From Brachypodium distachyon (taxonomy: Eukaryota > Streptophyta > Magnoliopsida > Poales > Poaceae): a stretch of 64,000 nucleotides of DNA. This document shows, piece after piece, positions 1 through 12,271 of this stretch. How positions within the stretch are numbered: the first letter of the stretch is position 1; every line of letters starts with the position of its first letter. Made by a program: the position numbers and the translations under genes. Under the pieces are notes generated by a model. The model saw nothing but the letters and a program-made list of their open reading frames with translations, did not search any database and was not told where the DNA came from. The DNA is taken from assembly GCF_000005505.3 (NCBI RefSeq), contig NC_016131.3, positions 21,101,501 to 21,165,500 of the forward strand. Reading direction: 5' to 3'.

Positions 1-110
1 GAGAACTGTTTGAATATTGATGCGATTTTGAGATGAAGAATGATTAAATAACTGGGATGTTTGAAGTCTGGCATTGAGGTTGATATTAAACTAGATGGTT
101 CAATACTTAC

Positions 111-3100
111 TGGTGTGAATAGCTATCAAAATTGCGAGAGGACAAAGCAACTGAACCATCAGCATGATACTCTTCGACATCATCTCCATGTTTGTTGACA
201 GTAGGTATAGGTCCCGAGTGGAACTCAGATCCAGTAGGTACTAAATTCCGATCAATTGAAAACTTGCGAACAGTTTTCGTTATGTTCAATCTGTTCTGCA
301 TATGTATTGAACAAGAAATTGAAGTTAAACCAGCATTAATAAAAAGGTGCATCTCTAGAAAGAAAATCGAAAGCAGGAAATGGTTCCAAATGTAGAAAAA
401 TAGTTCACACAAGTTACCACCTAATCATGAGAATGAAACATAGCAAAAAGTGAGGCACTGAAGTACTGAACTAATTCATAATTTAAGATTAGCATACAAA
501 ACATACGTAGCTTACATTTAAGGAAAATGCCAATTCTGGACCGTCAAACATCTCTGGAGTTTAATTTGACCAAACTATGAAAAGGACCCAAATAACCACT
601 TGTACGTAATCCACCATGTTCTATCCTATGTGGCCGCTGAATAGACTTATTTGCACATGTATGGCTGGGTCAGCAAGGTAATTAAGAGCACAAAGAAAAC
701 TTTCACTCTCACACCCTTTCTCTTATCTCCCTCAGAACGGATCATTTGAAAAGTCAGGAAAGCACTGCCTCGAAGAAAGGCGAGGAAAGTAGTCAAAGGG
801 GTCACTCCTGTACAGATTGAAAAGGATCATACTGGAGTCACCAGACTTTCGCAAACACATCAACAGAATAGTTCAAGAAAAAGAGAAAGCTAGCCATGTC
901 TGTTATGGATCTTATTCGCACTCAGCTTGTCCCTCGCTCATTCTTTAATCTTGCCTTTCTCCGATTCCTTCGATCTCCAGCAGCTTCGGCAGGATGGAGA
1001 GCAGGCCGTCGTCGGCTTAGCAGCAGCATGGTTAGGCAGGAAAAGACCAGCTTCGGCAGGATGGTGAGCAGGCCATGGGTCCAGCAGCAGCATGGCTTGG
1101 CAGGAAAAGCCACATGGCCGCCATGGCAACACAGGCTACATGTAGTTTGCATGGTAACAGGTTTGTGGGGTGGGGGCCTGGGGGTGGGAGAGAGCAGAAG
1201 ACGCTGCAGTGTTACAACGGCGCGTCGACGACGGCAATAATGAGCTAACCGGTCAGCACCCGATGGCAACCTTTTCTCGTTGGGGCAAGAAAGAAGAGAT
1301 AGGCACGATGATTGTAGGAGGATGAAACCAAGGGAATAAATATGTGTTTGGCTTACACGTAGGACCTTCTATCGTCTCAATATAACTATCATTTTCCCCC
1401 TTCTTTTAGGTTCTTCATAAAAAAGGAAAGATACATGTTCTATAATGTCACATTCTAGAAGGCAGCTAGAAGAACAAAAATAAAGCATCATCAGAAGAGA
1501 TAGAATCTTACTGTTCCCAACACATCACTGACGTCAACTGATGCAAATTCGCATGAAAGGGCAGGGAAGCTGCAAAACACAGAGCCAGGTAGTGAACAAT
1601 CAAGGGAATAATACTTTTTTTGCAGCCTATCACTGCTTAACAAAAGATATCCCAAAAAATGTGGATCTGAACTCCAGCTGAGCGCAAGATTAGCATATAA
1701 ATCTTACTACAAATTATGATATTGGAACGCACTAGCAATTAACTATCCAGTGCTTGAAATTTTCCTGGAAACTTGGGCTGCCATTTTCAACAACAGATCT
1801 CAAATGCAGATGTATTCTAAGGAGAAAAGGCTAATGAATGAATAGTATAAACCTATTATTCAATGAACACAGCAAAAATTATTAGATTTGGAGCACTAGC
1901 TAATGCCAAGAGACTATTAGCCTAAGTATACATCATATGCTCCTTTATTACACAAATTTATAAAATACTACTTCCAAGAAACATGAACTGAAATTAAACG
2001 TCATTAACAAGTAAATCACAACAGCAAGTCATTAATTACAGAAGAGCAGACAGAAATTAGGAGAACAACTTCACTTTAGTGTAAGCAGCATTAGCAAGAG
2101 CAACATATATCAGGATTGTTGATGAAACCATAAAGCCTCATATTTGAAATCCAAACTGAGTAATGATTAGAAATCATATCAAATTCACCTCATGTTAAAA
2201 TCTATCCGTAAGAACTCTCCATCTGAACTCCTATCAACAATTACTGATGTGGTGGTATTGACCGCTAGGTAACTACTTAACTCCTGCAATGACAGTTCAA
2301 CAGCTTTAGTTAAAATTAACCTTCAATCTAAAATTTAAAGATTCATAATTAAGAAACCAAGCAAGCAATATAAAAAAGATTCTCACAAATACAGAAATTG
2401 TAGTGCTTAACCAACAGGGACCCAAGTAGTCATGTGATCAAACGAACAGTTTGTATTCATGTACAATTCTGTCAATGAATTAGTTTTTTTAGAAAAGTAG
2501 GGCTTCTGCGGCTGTTTCATTCAACAGAACCAAACAGCGAATAGTTATCTGTCTCAGCAGTCGGTTCATGAACGAGCTTCCGGCAAAAAAGGCCCTAATG
2601 CTACCAGCAGAAAACAGAAAGGAAGTTCAGCAATGAATTAGTTTCAAGTTGTTTCAATGAATTAGTTTCAAGTTGTTTCAATGAATTAGTTTCAAGTTGT
2701 CATGATCGCCGATAGCTTTCAAAGTCTAATATGGCTGTGGTTGGCATTACAGTGGATTCTCATAATCCCGTTTCTCCCAACCACTTTTGCCTATTTTATT
2801 GTTTGGCTAACCAACTTTTGCCTCCTTTGGTGTGTATTTTCTCACAACAGATTATAAAATAAGTTAAGCATAGCACAGTTCAGCAACCGCAAACTGAGCG
2901 TACATCATGTTGATACTCTTGTAGTCATTTAAAAAAGTTAATTCCACGGGGTAACTTTGTACCATTGAACAAAATAAGTGCAGATGGACATTGATGCGGT
3001 GTACAGTTCATTTCTACAGCAAACCGAATAGCAGCGGACAAAATATCTGCACAAAGAAAGAACTGCAATGCCCTCTTTTGTATGATCGTGTCCATTAGAT

Positions 3101-3851
3101 TAATCTGAACACCAAACTGAACATGTAAACAGTCTGTCATGTTACTTCTTTTGTGTGCTACACATAAACTTAAACCAAGCAAGATAATGTAACTTGACAA
3201 AAAGTACAGTAATGATAAGAACAGAAACTGCGAGGAACACACCATTCCGAACAGAAACACCATTGCAAGTGCTGCAACAATGGATAATCCAGCGCCAGAT
3301 AGTGATGCCTCCGTCAGATCTCTAGGAATTTTCCTGCAAAAAAAACAAAAATCATCAATACCTATTCACTTCAGTACAAACTAACATAGCACTGGACAGT
3401 GACCACTGTATACCCGCTCACAATGCCAGCACAAAGGCCATACACCCCAAAGCTACACCATACTAGTATTTTGCATTCTCAGTATTACCACCTTCTAACA
3501 CATACGGAGTACGACGTATCATATACGTGTAGGTCTCTAGAAACGGACCGAGTAAATCACTGATGTCAAGCATCCACACTCGAACCAACACAACAATCCG
3601 TAGCCAATCCACCAAATAGATAGTAATGCAACGAAACCAATTCCCGCATTCATCTAATCCCGCCACGAATCGCACGGAGCCAACGCGTTCCAGTCGCCGA
3701 TTCCGGCTAATTCCCGCACAGATGAACACACACGATGACACCCGACGGAAAGGCCTCGAGGAACGGAGTTCGCGGATCAATCTGAGGACGGAGAGGGACG
3801 CGAATGGTACCTGTAGAAGTCGACGGACTTGAGCTTGCTCGAGGAGATCAT
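111..3851 (-). CDS. PDIL5-4: Protein disulfide isomerase-like 5-4 (PDI/ERGIC fusion), 5' part
   Basis: Five exons on the minus strand are visible: 3811-3851, 3243-3333, 2189-2283, 1512-1569 and 111-295. They encode the first 156 residues and part of the next codon; the rest lies beyond the left edge. The start reads MISSSKLKSVDFYRKIPRD, followed by a hydrophobic segment (GLSIVAALAMVFLFGM, about residues 26-41) and then a luminal stretch with FPALSCEFASVDVSDVLGT and NRLNITKTVRKFSID. This order is that of plant PDIL5-4 proteins, which join an ERGIC N-terminal domain, a thioredoxin domain and a COPII-coated ERGIC C-terminal domain. They are ER or early-Golgi membrane proteins thought to act in disulfide chemistry or cargo handling. 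The thioredoxin CxxC site should follow directly after the last visible codon (SYSH, then Q or P split by the intron), so it is not in view. All introns are GT/AG and phases join. The assignment rests on recognised family sequence. Confidence 0.88.
982..1115. repeat. Imperfect tandem duplication, about 67-bp unit
   Basis: Two neighbouring copies begin with AGCTTCGGCAGGATGG at 982 and 1049, and each includes a later CAGCAGCATGG and GGCAGGAAAAG block. They lie inside a large intron of the PDIL5-4 gene. I see no coding role. The overlapping open frames on both strands are low-complexity by-products. Confidence 0.7.
2631..2702. repeat. Three-copy 24-bp tandem repeat
   Basis: The unit CAATGAATTAGTTTCAAG plus TTGTTT is present three times head to tail, starting at 2631, 2655 and 2679. 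Copies one and two are identical, and the third differs only at its end. It lies in the intron between exons 2 and 3 of PDIL5-4, so it is a candidate length polymorphism. Confidence 0.9.
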
Positions 3852-4149
3852 GGCTGACGATGGTGACGGCGTCGCCGCCACGCGCCGTGGCTTCGGATCT
3901 GCGGGGTGCGGAGATCTGGAAGGAGGGGAAGGAGGGGGGTGAGATTTCTGTGGGGGAGTTTACTCTCGTCGTCTAGGAAGGTGTGCCCGCGGATCTCACC
4001 GTCCTCGTCTCCTACCTCCCGGAGTCCTCCTCCCGAGTAACGCTGCTTTTTGCCTTTGGATGTCGATTAGCGGAGCTGATACGTATCTGTCAGTTTCCTT
4101 TTCTGTATTTCTGGAAATACCGTGTGAACTTAAATTGGAGTACGTTATT

Positions 4150-5186
4150 AATTTAGGCCGATTTTGCAATGCTGAATGTCCGTTTGAGCTGTGGGTCGGA
4201 CAAAAAACACCCCGAGTCCCGTTTGAAACGGGCAGTGCACCCAATGGGATGACGCAAATTGGGGACAAACAAGATGAACTAGATTTGAACACAAAATGAC
4301 TGAAACTTGAAACATTCCATTGATAAACATGATGAACTAGTACAACTTTTGCTACTGATCGTCCTTGCCCATCGGGGCCCTAGTGTTCGTGGAAAGAGGA
4401 GTAAAATCAGTTTTGCTATTGATCGTCCTCCTCGAGGCAGGGCAACCCCTTCTCCGCAAGTCACGCCTGCCAGTTGAGCTCGAACTTTCGGTCCGCTGCG
4501 AACCCCCGTGTGAGCTCCTCGTCGTATAATGCCTTCCGGTGGACGGCGTCCTTGGCACCGTGCTCCGAGGAGGCCTTGAACGGAAACAAGATGGGCCGAT
4601 CCTCCTCTTTCGGGTTGGTCCCAAGAACCCGAAAGCCGGATCCAAGGGTGCGGCGACGCTGCAGGAAGAGCCGACGGTTCCTCCTTGATCTCCATCGCCT
4701 TCATTTGCGGCGCCGCCTCTTCTTCCGCGTGCTCCATCTTGGGCACCTGGAATGCGCTGCCGCCACCGCACCTCGGGGCAAGCCCCCAGTCGGGATATGG
4801 TTGCCTCCATGGCGGCCGGAGTGCACGTTCATCGAGAACGTGGACGGAGGAGACGCCGGCGGATGCATGTCGACGGCGAGAAACTAGGGTTCGTGAGCGA
4901 GTGGTGTGTGTGTGTGGTGGGGTGGGGAAATGGGGTCAACACGGTGCACTAAAAAGGACCGGGGATGGGTGGTTGGGTTGCTGGCAGGTGGCCTCGAGAA
5001 GACTAAAAGGATTGACTGGACCTGCCCTAGGCAGACGACCGGACTGCACGACACTCCGTTTCTCGGTCCGTTGAGACGCAAACCCGGCCCAGATTGGGTC
5101 GCCCCGCTGGACCGCAGTTTGGCCCGTTTTGGCACGAAAGGACGCATCCGGTCGAAACGGGTCGCCCCGCTGGAGTTGCCCTTTTT
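4150..5186. mobile_element. Probable decayed Harbinger-like element
   Basis: The right end, read on the minus strand, begins GGCAACTCCAGCGGGGCGACC, and a second copy of CCAGCGGGGCGACCC lies just inside (about 5089-5110). The interior is GC-rich and has a degraded minus-strand frame with FKASSEHGAKDAVHRKALYD near 4500-4600. This arrangement recalls non-autonomous elements that are common in Triticeae. The left end is not clear: 4170-4240 holds similar GTCCGTTTGAGCTGTGGGTCGG sequence but no matching terminus. The class call is inference and the boundaries are approximate. Confidence 0.35.
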
Positions 5187-5693
5187 TTTAGAGAAAAGGC
5201 TCGTCAGCCCAGCTTTATTAGAAAGCCAGGTTTCGGTTCAGCTTTCGGTTCAGCTGGGAATTCCAACTATACAAGCAAAATAGTCACCAAACATTCCAAG
5301 AAGATAACATGCAGCAGCTCGAGCCACAAACCACCCAGCACATGACAAAATAGTAGCACACAAACTAAGATTGGATTCTACAAAGAGCAGCAACTACTAA
5401 GCTACCAGATTCACCCCTTAGTTCAGCCAATGCCACGTCGGATCTAGGAATCGAAAGACAGCCGGACCACCACCTGGATTTGCTTTAGCATCGCCTCCGG
5501 TGATAGGCGCCCTTTCTCAGTAGAAGAGCTCTCCAGCGTATAAGTAACGACATGGCCTTGTACACAACCTACAAAGGAGATGAGCATATTTTTCTTAATA
5601 ATAAAAATCATATCATTCGAACCAACCACAGTGCCCAAGCCACTGCCGCCAGTAGCGACCACCACTTGCAATTAGACTTTCTCCCACCCGTAA

Positions 5694-5966
5694 GGCTGGT
5701 CATAGTGGGAAGTAACTTAAAGTAGTAACATGGTTATGTTACTAGTCTAAGTTACTATGTTCATAGTGGGTAGTAACTTATGTGTGGTGTCATGTATTGT
5801 GTTATTTATTAGGTCGTAGACTCATTTTATCTTGGTTTGTATGATGTTATGGTAACATATCTAGTTACCACAAACCTCTCTCTCCTCATTAATAGCATGT
5901 CACATTATCAAATTTGCTTAGTTGGCACTTATATTACCACCTATGTTACTCCCACTATGAGCTGCC
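5694..5966 (+). mobile_element. Tourist-like MITE copy 1
   Basis: The element starts GGCTGGTCATAGTGGG and ends CCCACTATGAGCTGCC. It is preceded by TAA and followed by TAC, a degraded 3-bp target duplication. It is 273 bp and AT-rich, with no coding capacity. The 3-bp TAA-type target and short terminal repeats fit the PIF/Harbinger (Tourist) group. A second copy lies inverted 69 bp downstream. Confidence 0.82.
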
Positions 5967-6035
5967 TACGCATACAACAGTCAAAGAATTCCTCTACACA
6001 TCCCGGTGCCTTGTACCAACCAAAGCAGTCCCTAA

Positions 6036-6309
6036 AGCTAGTCATAGTGGGAGTAACTTAGGTAGTAACATAAGATTCCAACTAGGCATTTTGGTGACAT
6101 GACATGGTATTAAATGAAAAAATAGATGGATGTGGTAACAAGATATGTTACCGTAACATCACACAAATCAAGGCAAGATGAGTCTACAACCTAATAAATA
6201 ACACTATGCATGACACCACATATATGTTAGTACGTACTATGGAGGTAGTAACTTAGGCTAGTAACATATGGATGTTACTACTCTAAATTACTCCCCACTG
6301 TGACCAGCC
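6036..6309 (-). mobile_element. Tourist-like MITE copy 2, inverted
   Basis: This 274-bp element is flanked by TAA on both sides (6033-6035 and 6310-6312). Its reverse complement starts GGCTGGTCACAGTGGGGAG and follows copy 1 along nearly its full length, for example GTGTTATTTATTAGG and GATGTTA.GGTAACATATC. It is an independent insertion of the same family in opposite orientation. Confidence 0.85.
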
Positions 6310-6754
6310 TAAGGAGCAAGGACACACAGACCCAAAAAGCAATAGGGCGAGCGAAAATAAGATGATCTGCCGTTTCTACCGCCCCACGGTTGACACCCAA
6401 AGTTCTCCCAACCAGCCTTTTTTAAATAGTTCCTCAGTAACATAAAAAATCTGTTGTTTAAGTGGAATTCTAGCTTTCTACAAGTCGTTGAGCTGCAGGT
6501 CCACAACCCCGCTGTGTAATATTGCATCATAAAGTGATTTAGTCGAGTATAGCCTATTTTTTGTGAGCACTCAGCACCGCACGTCCTTCTCCCGCGAGAG
6601 GAAAATCTGCCCTAGGAAATCTAATAAATTCAGCCATTCTCTCTGCTCCTCAGCCCCAAAGGAGCGCCTAAAAGTCAAGTTTTTTTTTAAATACCATGTA
6701 ACTTTATTCAAAGGAGTAGCCATTCTTTCATTTTACTCCTCTCAAAAAAAGCTA

Positions 6755-6867
6755 CTCCTTTCGACCGGTATTACTTGTCTCAAAGTTGCCCAAATACGGA
6801 TGTATTTATGTGTAAAAAACGTCTAAATACATGAATATTTTGACAAGTAATTCCGACCGGAGGGAGT
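6755..6867. mobile_element. Stowaway MITE
   Basis: The terminal inverted repeats are CTCCTTTCGACCGGTATTAC on the left and GTAATTCCGACCGGAGGGAG on the right, flanked by TA on both sides. The length is about 113 bp, typical of Triticeae Stowaway (Tc1/mariner) elements. Confidence 0.88.
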
Positions 6868-6868
6868 A

Positions 6869-6980
6869 CCTCGTTTTATTTTTATTTTGAGCGAACGAAC
6901 AGCTATCTCATTTGTTTAGAGGATGAACGCTATCTCATTTTATTTTTATTTTGAGATTAAGATGAACGCTATCTCATAAT
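6869..6980. repeat. Imperfect duplicated block
   Basis: TTTTATTTTTATTTTGAG occurs twice (about 6873 and 6938) and GATGAACGCTATCTCAT twice (6922 and 6961). The two copies interleave as a roughly 65-bp imperfect duplication next to the Stowaway. No gene is seen. Confidence 0.65.
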
Positions 6981-7189
6981 CCATTACCTTGGACAGTACT
7001 GTAGAAGCCCAAGAGGCCCTGAAGCCCGACATCGGCCATGACGCATGAGCCCCTGGATCTCGATGGACGTGCATACATGGTACCCTAGATCAGTTCATAT
7101 ATAGATCCTCTCAAAAACGTGGTGCAGTCCAGTCTTACTCCCACTATGTTACATGTCGATGCATCCAAGATAATTTCCTTAATGTTCAA

Positions 7190-9221
7190 AACGTGGTGCA
7201 GTCCTTCCAAAAATCAAAATCTCCGGCTCTTTTCTTCAAGCTCGATATTGCTAAAACTTTTGACACTGTCAACTGAAGCTACCTTTTGGAGGCCCTGACG
7301 GCTCTTTGGTTTGGATGTCGTTGGCGTGATTGGATCTCCTTGCTCTTTGCCACTGCTACCTCTCGCCCCCTCCTCAATGGTTTGCCGGGTGAAAACTTTT
7401 CGCACCGTCGTGGAGTCCGGCAGGGAAACCCGCTGTCCCCTATGCTCTTCATCCTTGCGATTGACCCCTTACAGAGGGTTTTCCACTTGGCCTTGTTGCA
7501 ACAGGTTCTATCCCCGATGCCTTCTCATTCAGCAAAGCTTCGTGTTTCTCTTTACGGGGATGACACGACGATCTTCATCAACCCCACCGTTCAAGACCTG
7601 CACGCCACTCAGCGCATCCTTGAATCCTTTGGTCAGATTTCGGGTCTTATTACGAACTTTTCCAAATCGCCTGTGCACCCCATCTGCTGTGATCACCTCG
7701 ACCTCGACCAACTGCTCCTCCATTTTCCAGGCAGCAGCATGGGCTTCCCATGCCGCTACCTTGGCCTGCAGCTCCATGTCCGCAAGTTGAAGCGAATCCA
7801 TGTGCAACCCCTTATTGACAAACTTGCGACGCGTCTACCGAGGTGGAAAGGGACCATGCTGTCCTCTGCTGGCAGGCTTACCTTGACCAAGGCGGTCCTG
7901 TCGGCCATCCCGATCTTCCACATGCCGGTTTTCCCCGTTGCAAAATGGGCCATCAAGAAGATGAACAAAATCAACAGATCTTTCATTTGGAAGGGCAAAG
8001 AGGAGGCGAATGGTGGTCACTGCTTGGTCAATTGGTCCAAAGTTTGCATGCCTAGGAAACTTGGCGGCCTAGGCATCTCTGACTTGGAGAAATTTAGTCG
8101 TGCCTTGCGCCTGCGTTGGTTGTGCTACGAGTGGACATGTCCTAACAAACCATGGGTGGGAATGCCCCCTCCGGTGAACAAATGTGACCGTGCTCTTTTT
8201 TCTGTCTCCACCACAGTGCAGATTGGCGATGGTCGTAAGGCAAAATTCTGGCATGACTCATGGCTGGACGGTTTAGCTCCCAATGTCATCACACCAACCA
8301 TTTTTGCCATCACTAGGAGGAAGAACCGTTCTGTGCACGATGATATTACCGAGGGGGCTTGTGTCCGCGCTTTAAGAGGCAAGATCTCCAATGCGGTTCA
8401 ACTCGATGAGTTTGTCTCCCTTTGGTTGAGACTTCAAGGTGTGGTCCTAAACTCCGACTCCCCCGATTCCATCACTTGGCGTTGGACCTCGCATGGCTCC
8501 TATACCTCCAGCTCGGCGTACAAGGCTCAATTCCTCGGCTCCATCCATGCCCAACACGCTAACACTGTCTGGAAAGCCCAAGGCCAAAAACAAGTGCAAA
8601 TTCTTCGCCTGGCTTCTTGTGCAGAACAAGATCCTCACCGCCGACAATCTCCCCGTCAGGGGCTGGCCGCACACTCCTGGATGTTCCCTTTGCACTGATC
8701 CTCATGAGACCGGGACACACCTTTTCCTTCGATGCCCCTTTGCCCGCCAGATGTGGGAAAAAGTCCTTGACCACTACAACTTCAACATCCTTCAGCAAGT
8801 CAAGACTTCTGACTACAGGGACACTTGTGCCTGATGGATTCAAACCTCCAGGACGATTGACAAAGAAAGAAGACAATATTTCAACGGGGTGGTCATTTAC
8901 ATCATGTGGAACATTTGGAAGGAGCGCAACCGCCGTATCTTCCAGACCGTGGCAGCTCCTGCTTTTGTTGTCGCGTCGTTTGCCCGTGACGCAATTGATA
9001 CTCATAGGATTGCTTTCCATTGCGTGACCGTGCCGTGAGATTTGTTGTGGTTCTTCGGTGTTTTCTGTCCGTCCTACCGGCCAGCTGCCGTTGGGATAGT
9101 CTTTCTCTGTTTCGTTTTTGGCTTTTTTTCTTGTTTCGACATCGGTTGGATGTACATATACTTGGTTTTCCTCTTCTAATATTGCATGCCAGAGCTCCTG
9201 GCTTTCACGGCAAAAAAAAAA
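7190..9221 (+). pseudogene. LINE (non-LTR retrotransposon) reverse transcriptase remnant
   Basis: The block encodes the second half of a plant LINE ORF2. The order is: KLDIAKTFDTVN (RT motif A, 7230-7275), RRGVRQGNPLSPMLFILAID (7403-7465), SLYGDDTTIF (catalytic box, 7548-7577, with YGDD where LINEs normally have YADD), a connection region with WSKVCMPRKLGGLGI, and a zinc-binding RVT region (CSLCTDPHETGTHLFLRCPF, 8677-8740). Breaks are a TGA at 7274 in place of the expected Trp codon of VNW, a one-base insertion near 8580 shifting WKA into another frame (KAKNKCKFFAWLLVQNK), and a further stop at 8832. A short poly(A) at 9211-9221 marks the 3' end. No endonuclease domain is present, so the copy is 5' truncated and dead. 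Confidence 0.9.
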
Positions 9222-11386
9222 ATAAGTTCATCTATATGCGATTAAAAATAAAATCATCTACGGAGTAGTATTCATGAACTTCCCGACTTGATCGATCACC
9301 TTCGCCCGACCGCCCGCGCTAGCTAGGCATGGACAACAGCCGCATCTGAGCCTCGGATCGGATGCTTCGTCGACCGCCGGTCGCAGCTCGCAGGTGCGCG
9401 GCCGCTGGCTGCCGACCACACTATCATGCCAATCTACAGCCTCAGACCTCACGGCATGTCTCACGGTTAGAGCTAAAATATTATATCCTATTAATAATCT
9501 TGCAGTTAGGTTTATTCAAACTATAAACTAGCACTTTTCTATTAGACCAATTTCAAACTACTGATTGATTTGTCTACTAACACAGAATTTTACGTTCCTA
9601 AAAAAAACAGAATTTTACGGAAGCATAGGGCAAGAGATTAATTAATTGATTTTTTTGCAGGGATTAATTAATTGATTTTATTTCTTATGCTTCAAGTATG
9701 AAGTCTAATTTATTGTTTTTTCAATCCCGTTCACTTGTTTTGATGGGGTTGGTAATCATAGAGCTAATATAAATTAACAGAAGCACAGCAAACCATATTG
9801 TTCTGTGATTTGGCATCAATCTGTATTTAAGACTTAATATCGAAGTCCTGACTCCGCTCCTGCTCATCAGTTTCAATGTCGATATCCTGACTACCTAAAT
9901 TAACAGAGAACCGAATCCCCAAACAAAAAAACGGGTCCAAACTCAGTTGGAACGAAATTGAAAATGCCATTACTTTTCGGTTATCAAGTCTAGAAAACGG
10001 ATTTAGTTTGGGTAATTCGGCTTTGACCCTCGGGTGCCCAAAATAACCAAAAAAATAAATATGCCCAACTCTATGTCAGTCATATGTTAATTTAGGTAGA
10101 ATGCTATTTGCTTACGCCAATTATGTAAACTCTGCCCCTGCGATGATATTGTGTTGTTATTGCTCATGTAAAAAATGTACTTTTAGGTATACTTCATGTT
10201 CGTTCAGTTCGAACTGAGAACCCAATTGAAATTTTGGTCCACCCAATTTTATTTTATTTTGTTAGCAGATTTTTAGAAAATCTACCGGTTCTCATTTTAT
10301 ATCAAAACCGAATTTCTTTCCTATTTATAAAGTTTGGAGTTGGTGGTCGTCAATTCACTTCTTTCTAACATTTCTCTTGCCACCCCTGACAAGTAGATTT
10401 TACAAACTCATGAGTTAAAACTTCAAGTCATAATCCCTCTTTGCATAGTCTCTATTACTGTTTTTCCTTTTCGATCTTCATGAGTTTGGGTTTAAAATTT
10501 AAAATGTCTTCAGTTGTACATTTTCTTTTCTTGATGATTCCGTCGCAAAGTACGGGCACAAAGGTAGTCTTCATAAATAGAAAGAAACTGAACCAATCAG
10601 TTCAGTCTAACCAAGGTGGCTTTAGGTTCAATTCCGTGAGTCGTCCTTGTTCGGTTTAATTTTCTTGTTTGGTCTCTCTCTCGGCCTGCTTGCAAGTCTC
10701 CTTGGTGTGAGAACTTATTTATTAATACCTTTATACTCTTAGAGCTTCGCCTAAAAAAATCGTCCAAAAAATGAATTGCATTGATGCTATAAAAAAAACG
10801 TTCAAAGGCACCACCGGCGGGTAAATATTCCACCCTCATCGTTACCACTAACAGTCTGACATTGTCATCACCGACGGGTGTCTAACCCGTCAGAGTTGAG
10901 AGTTTAAGTGGCATCAGGGATAGGATATTATGTAGAAGTGAGAGCACCACGTCGTGTCCTAGTCTTATTAATTATCCAATTGAATTTCACTAACTTATAA
11001 AGCAACAAGTATATTTGTGTCATGAACATGGTTCATGACATTGGGTATAATGGCACTAGGGCCTATACGAGGTGGCCCTTGACCCAAGTGGCGCGATGGC
11101 GCCATGAAAGGCAGCCACACCTTAAGGGTAGGGAGGAGTTATAATTAGATTGGTTTATTCTTACTTACCTCGTAAGGATTACAGGGGCCTTTTTATAGGA
11201 AAAACTCGACTTGACATTCAAGAAATTAATCTCTATTTTCTTAACAAACTATATCTCTACTTCCCTAACAAACCATATCTTAATATTTCTATCTTACTTG
11301 CCTAACTAATTTAGGAGATACTAACAGGATATCGTCCCTTATTTGGATATGTAGGGCTGCACCCCCGTAGGGATGTACGCCCATGA
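9222..11386. other. Gene-free intergenic stretch
   Basis: I see no supportable gene. The stretch is AT-rich with short open frames only. 9,900-10,300 has scattered near-repeats of ACCGAA/CGGTTC type that could be a decayed hAT-like element, but no clean ends are visible. 10,800-10,900 has CACCGGCGGG and GACGGGTGTCTAACCCGTC motifs of unknown origin. Confidence 0.5.
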
Positions 11387-11387
11387 C

Positions 11388-11790
11388 AATTTGGTCTCTC
11401 AATTGGTAGGGAAATATAGAAATGGTTCCTGAACTTGAAATCGATACATTCGGTCCATCAATTCAAAACTTATCGAATACTTTTGGTTATTTTCCGATTC
11501 GAATTGTCTTGACACCACGTGGCGCGGTTTTCGCCAGAATTTTCCGCATCGGATGCCAAAATGCACTATTGAGGTATCAAATGTATACGATCTCAAATTC
11601 ACGAGGGAAAAATCTAACTCCATCGTGGCACCAGACATGGAAAATTCTGGCGAAAAAACACACCACGTGGAGTCAAAATTATTCGAATTTAGAAGAGAAA
11701 TCAAAAGTATCCAGTTTTACCAATTGAGAGACCAAATGTATACGATTTCGGGTTCACTGACCATTTATAGACTTCGCTACCAATTGAGGA
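11388..11790. mobile_element. Foldback/Mutator-like MITE with long inverted repeats
   Basis: The left arm begins with TTTGGTCTCTCAATTGGTAGGG at 11391, and its reverse complement recurs at 11718-11736 and again, diverged, at 11764-11790 (CTACCAATTGAGGACAACAA). Inner arms TTTTCGCCAGAATTTTCC (11527) and GGAAAATTCTGGCGAAAA (11639) also pair. No target duplication was found. The outer limits are uncertain by some tens of bases. Confidence 0.6.
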
Positions 11791-11818
11791 CAACAATATA
11801 CTTTTCTCAATATAAAAA

Positions 11819-12271
11819 GGGAAAATTGGCTGGAGGACACCGCTATTTTGTGCCCTTTGCCGAAACACACCGCCGGAATGTGTCTTCTACGGTCCAAAAC
11901 AGAAAGTTTGACTTTTTCATATTGAATTATCATTCTACCCTTTGGCAAATGTGTCTAGAATTTTTCAAACTCTTTGTTCGAAGCGTTTTCCTCTCCTGCA
12001 GAATGCAACAACAAAGGAGACGAATGCCCACCTCGACCAACAGCAAACCCTAGTAGATGTCAAATATCGATTTGTACAAAGGAAAAAAGTGTTCAAAATC
12101 GGATCTACGATGATCGTCGCCCAAGTTAAAATGTCAAATTCTCATTTTTAGTCGATGTAGTGCGTTCTAGCAAAAGTCCACGAAATTCTAATGATACCGG
12201 GCAAAGACACATTCTGGCGGTGTGTTTTGGCAAAGGTCACAAAATAACGGTGTCCTCTAGGAAATTTTCCT
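11819..12271. mobile_element. Mutator-like MITE with 9-bp target duplication
   Basis: The element is 453 bp with inverted termini: GGGAAAATTGGCTGGAGGACACCG at the left against CGGTGTCCTCTAGGAAATTTTCCT at the right, and the repeats continue inward past GAATGTGTCT for about 65 bp. ATATAAAAA flanks both sides exactly (11810-11818 and 12272-12280). A 9-bp duplication with long inverted repeats is the mark of the Mutator superfamily. The interior has no transposase. Confidence 0.82.

Larger units (their letters stand above)
5187..6680 (-). mobile_element. LINE 3' region, minus strand, broken by two MITEs
   Basis: The block starts on the plus strand with a T-run (about 5182-5189), the poly(A) tail of a minus-strand retroposon. 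Near 6320-6395 the minus strand translates as GAVETADHLIFARPIAFWVC, which matches the zinc-binding RVT domain of plant LINEs (usual form ETxDHLFFxCPxAxxxW). A Cys-to-Arg change shows decay. Pieces at 5190-5690, 5970-6032 and 6313 onward are read as one LINE tail into which two MITEs later inserted. The upper limit near 6680 is a guess. The 75-residue frame at 5444-5671 may be the decayed C-terminus. Confidence 0.6.

Noticed and set aside
896..1269. 114-residue frame on plus and 115-residue frame on minus
   Set aside because: They lie inside a PDIL5-4 intron and are built from a tandem duplication.
11422..12053. Frames of 101 and 166 residues
   Set aside because: They lie within the long inverted repeats of MITEs, which read open on both strands.
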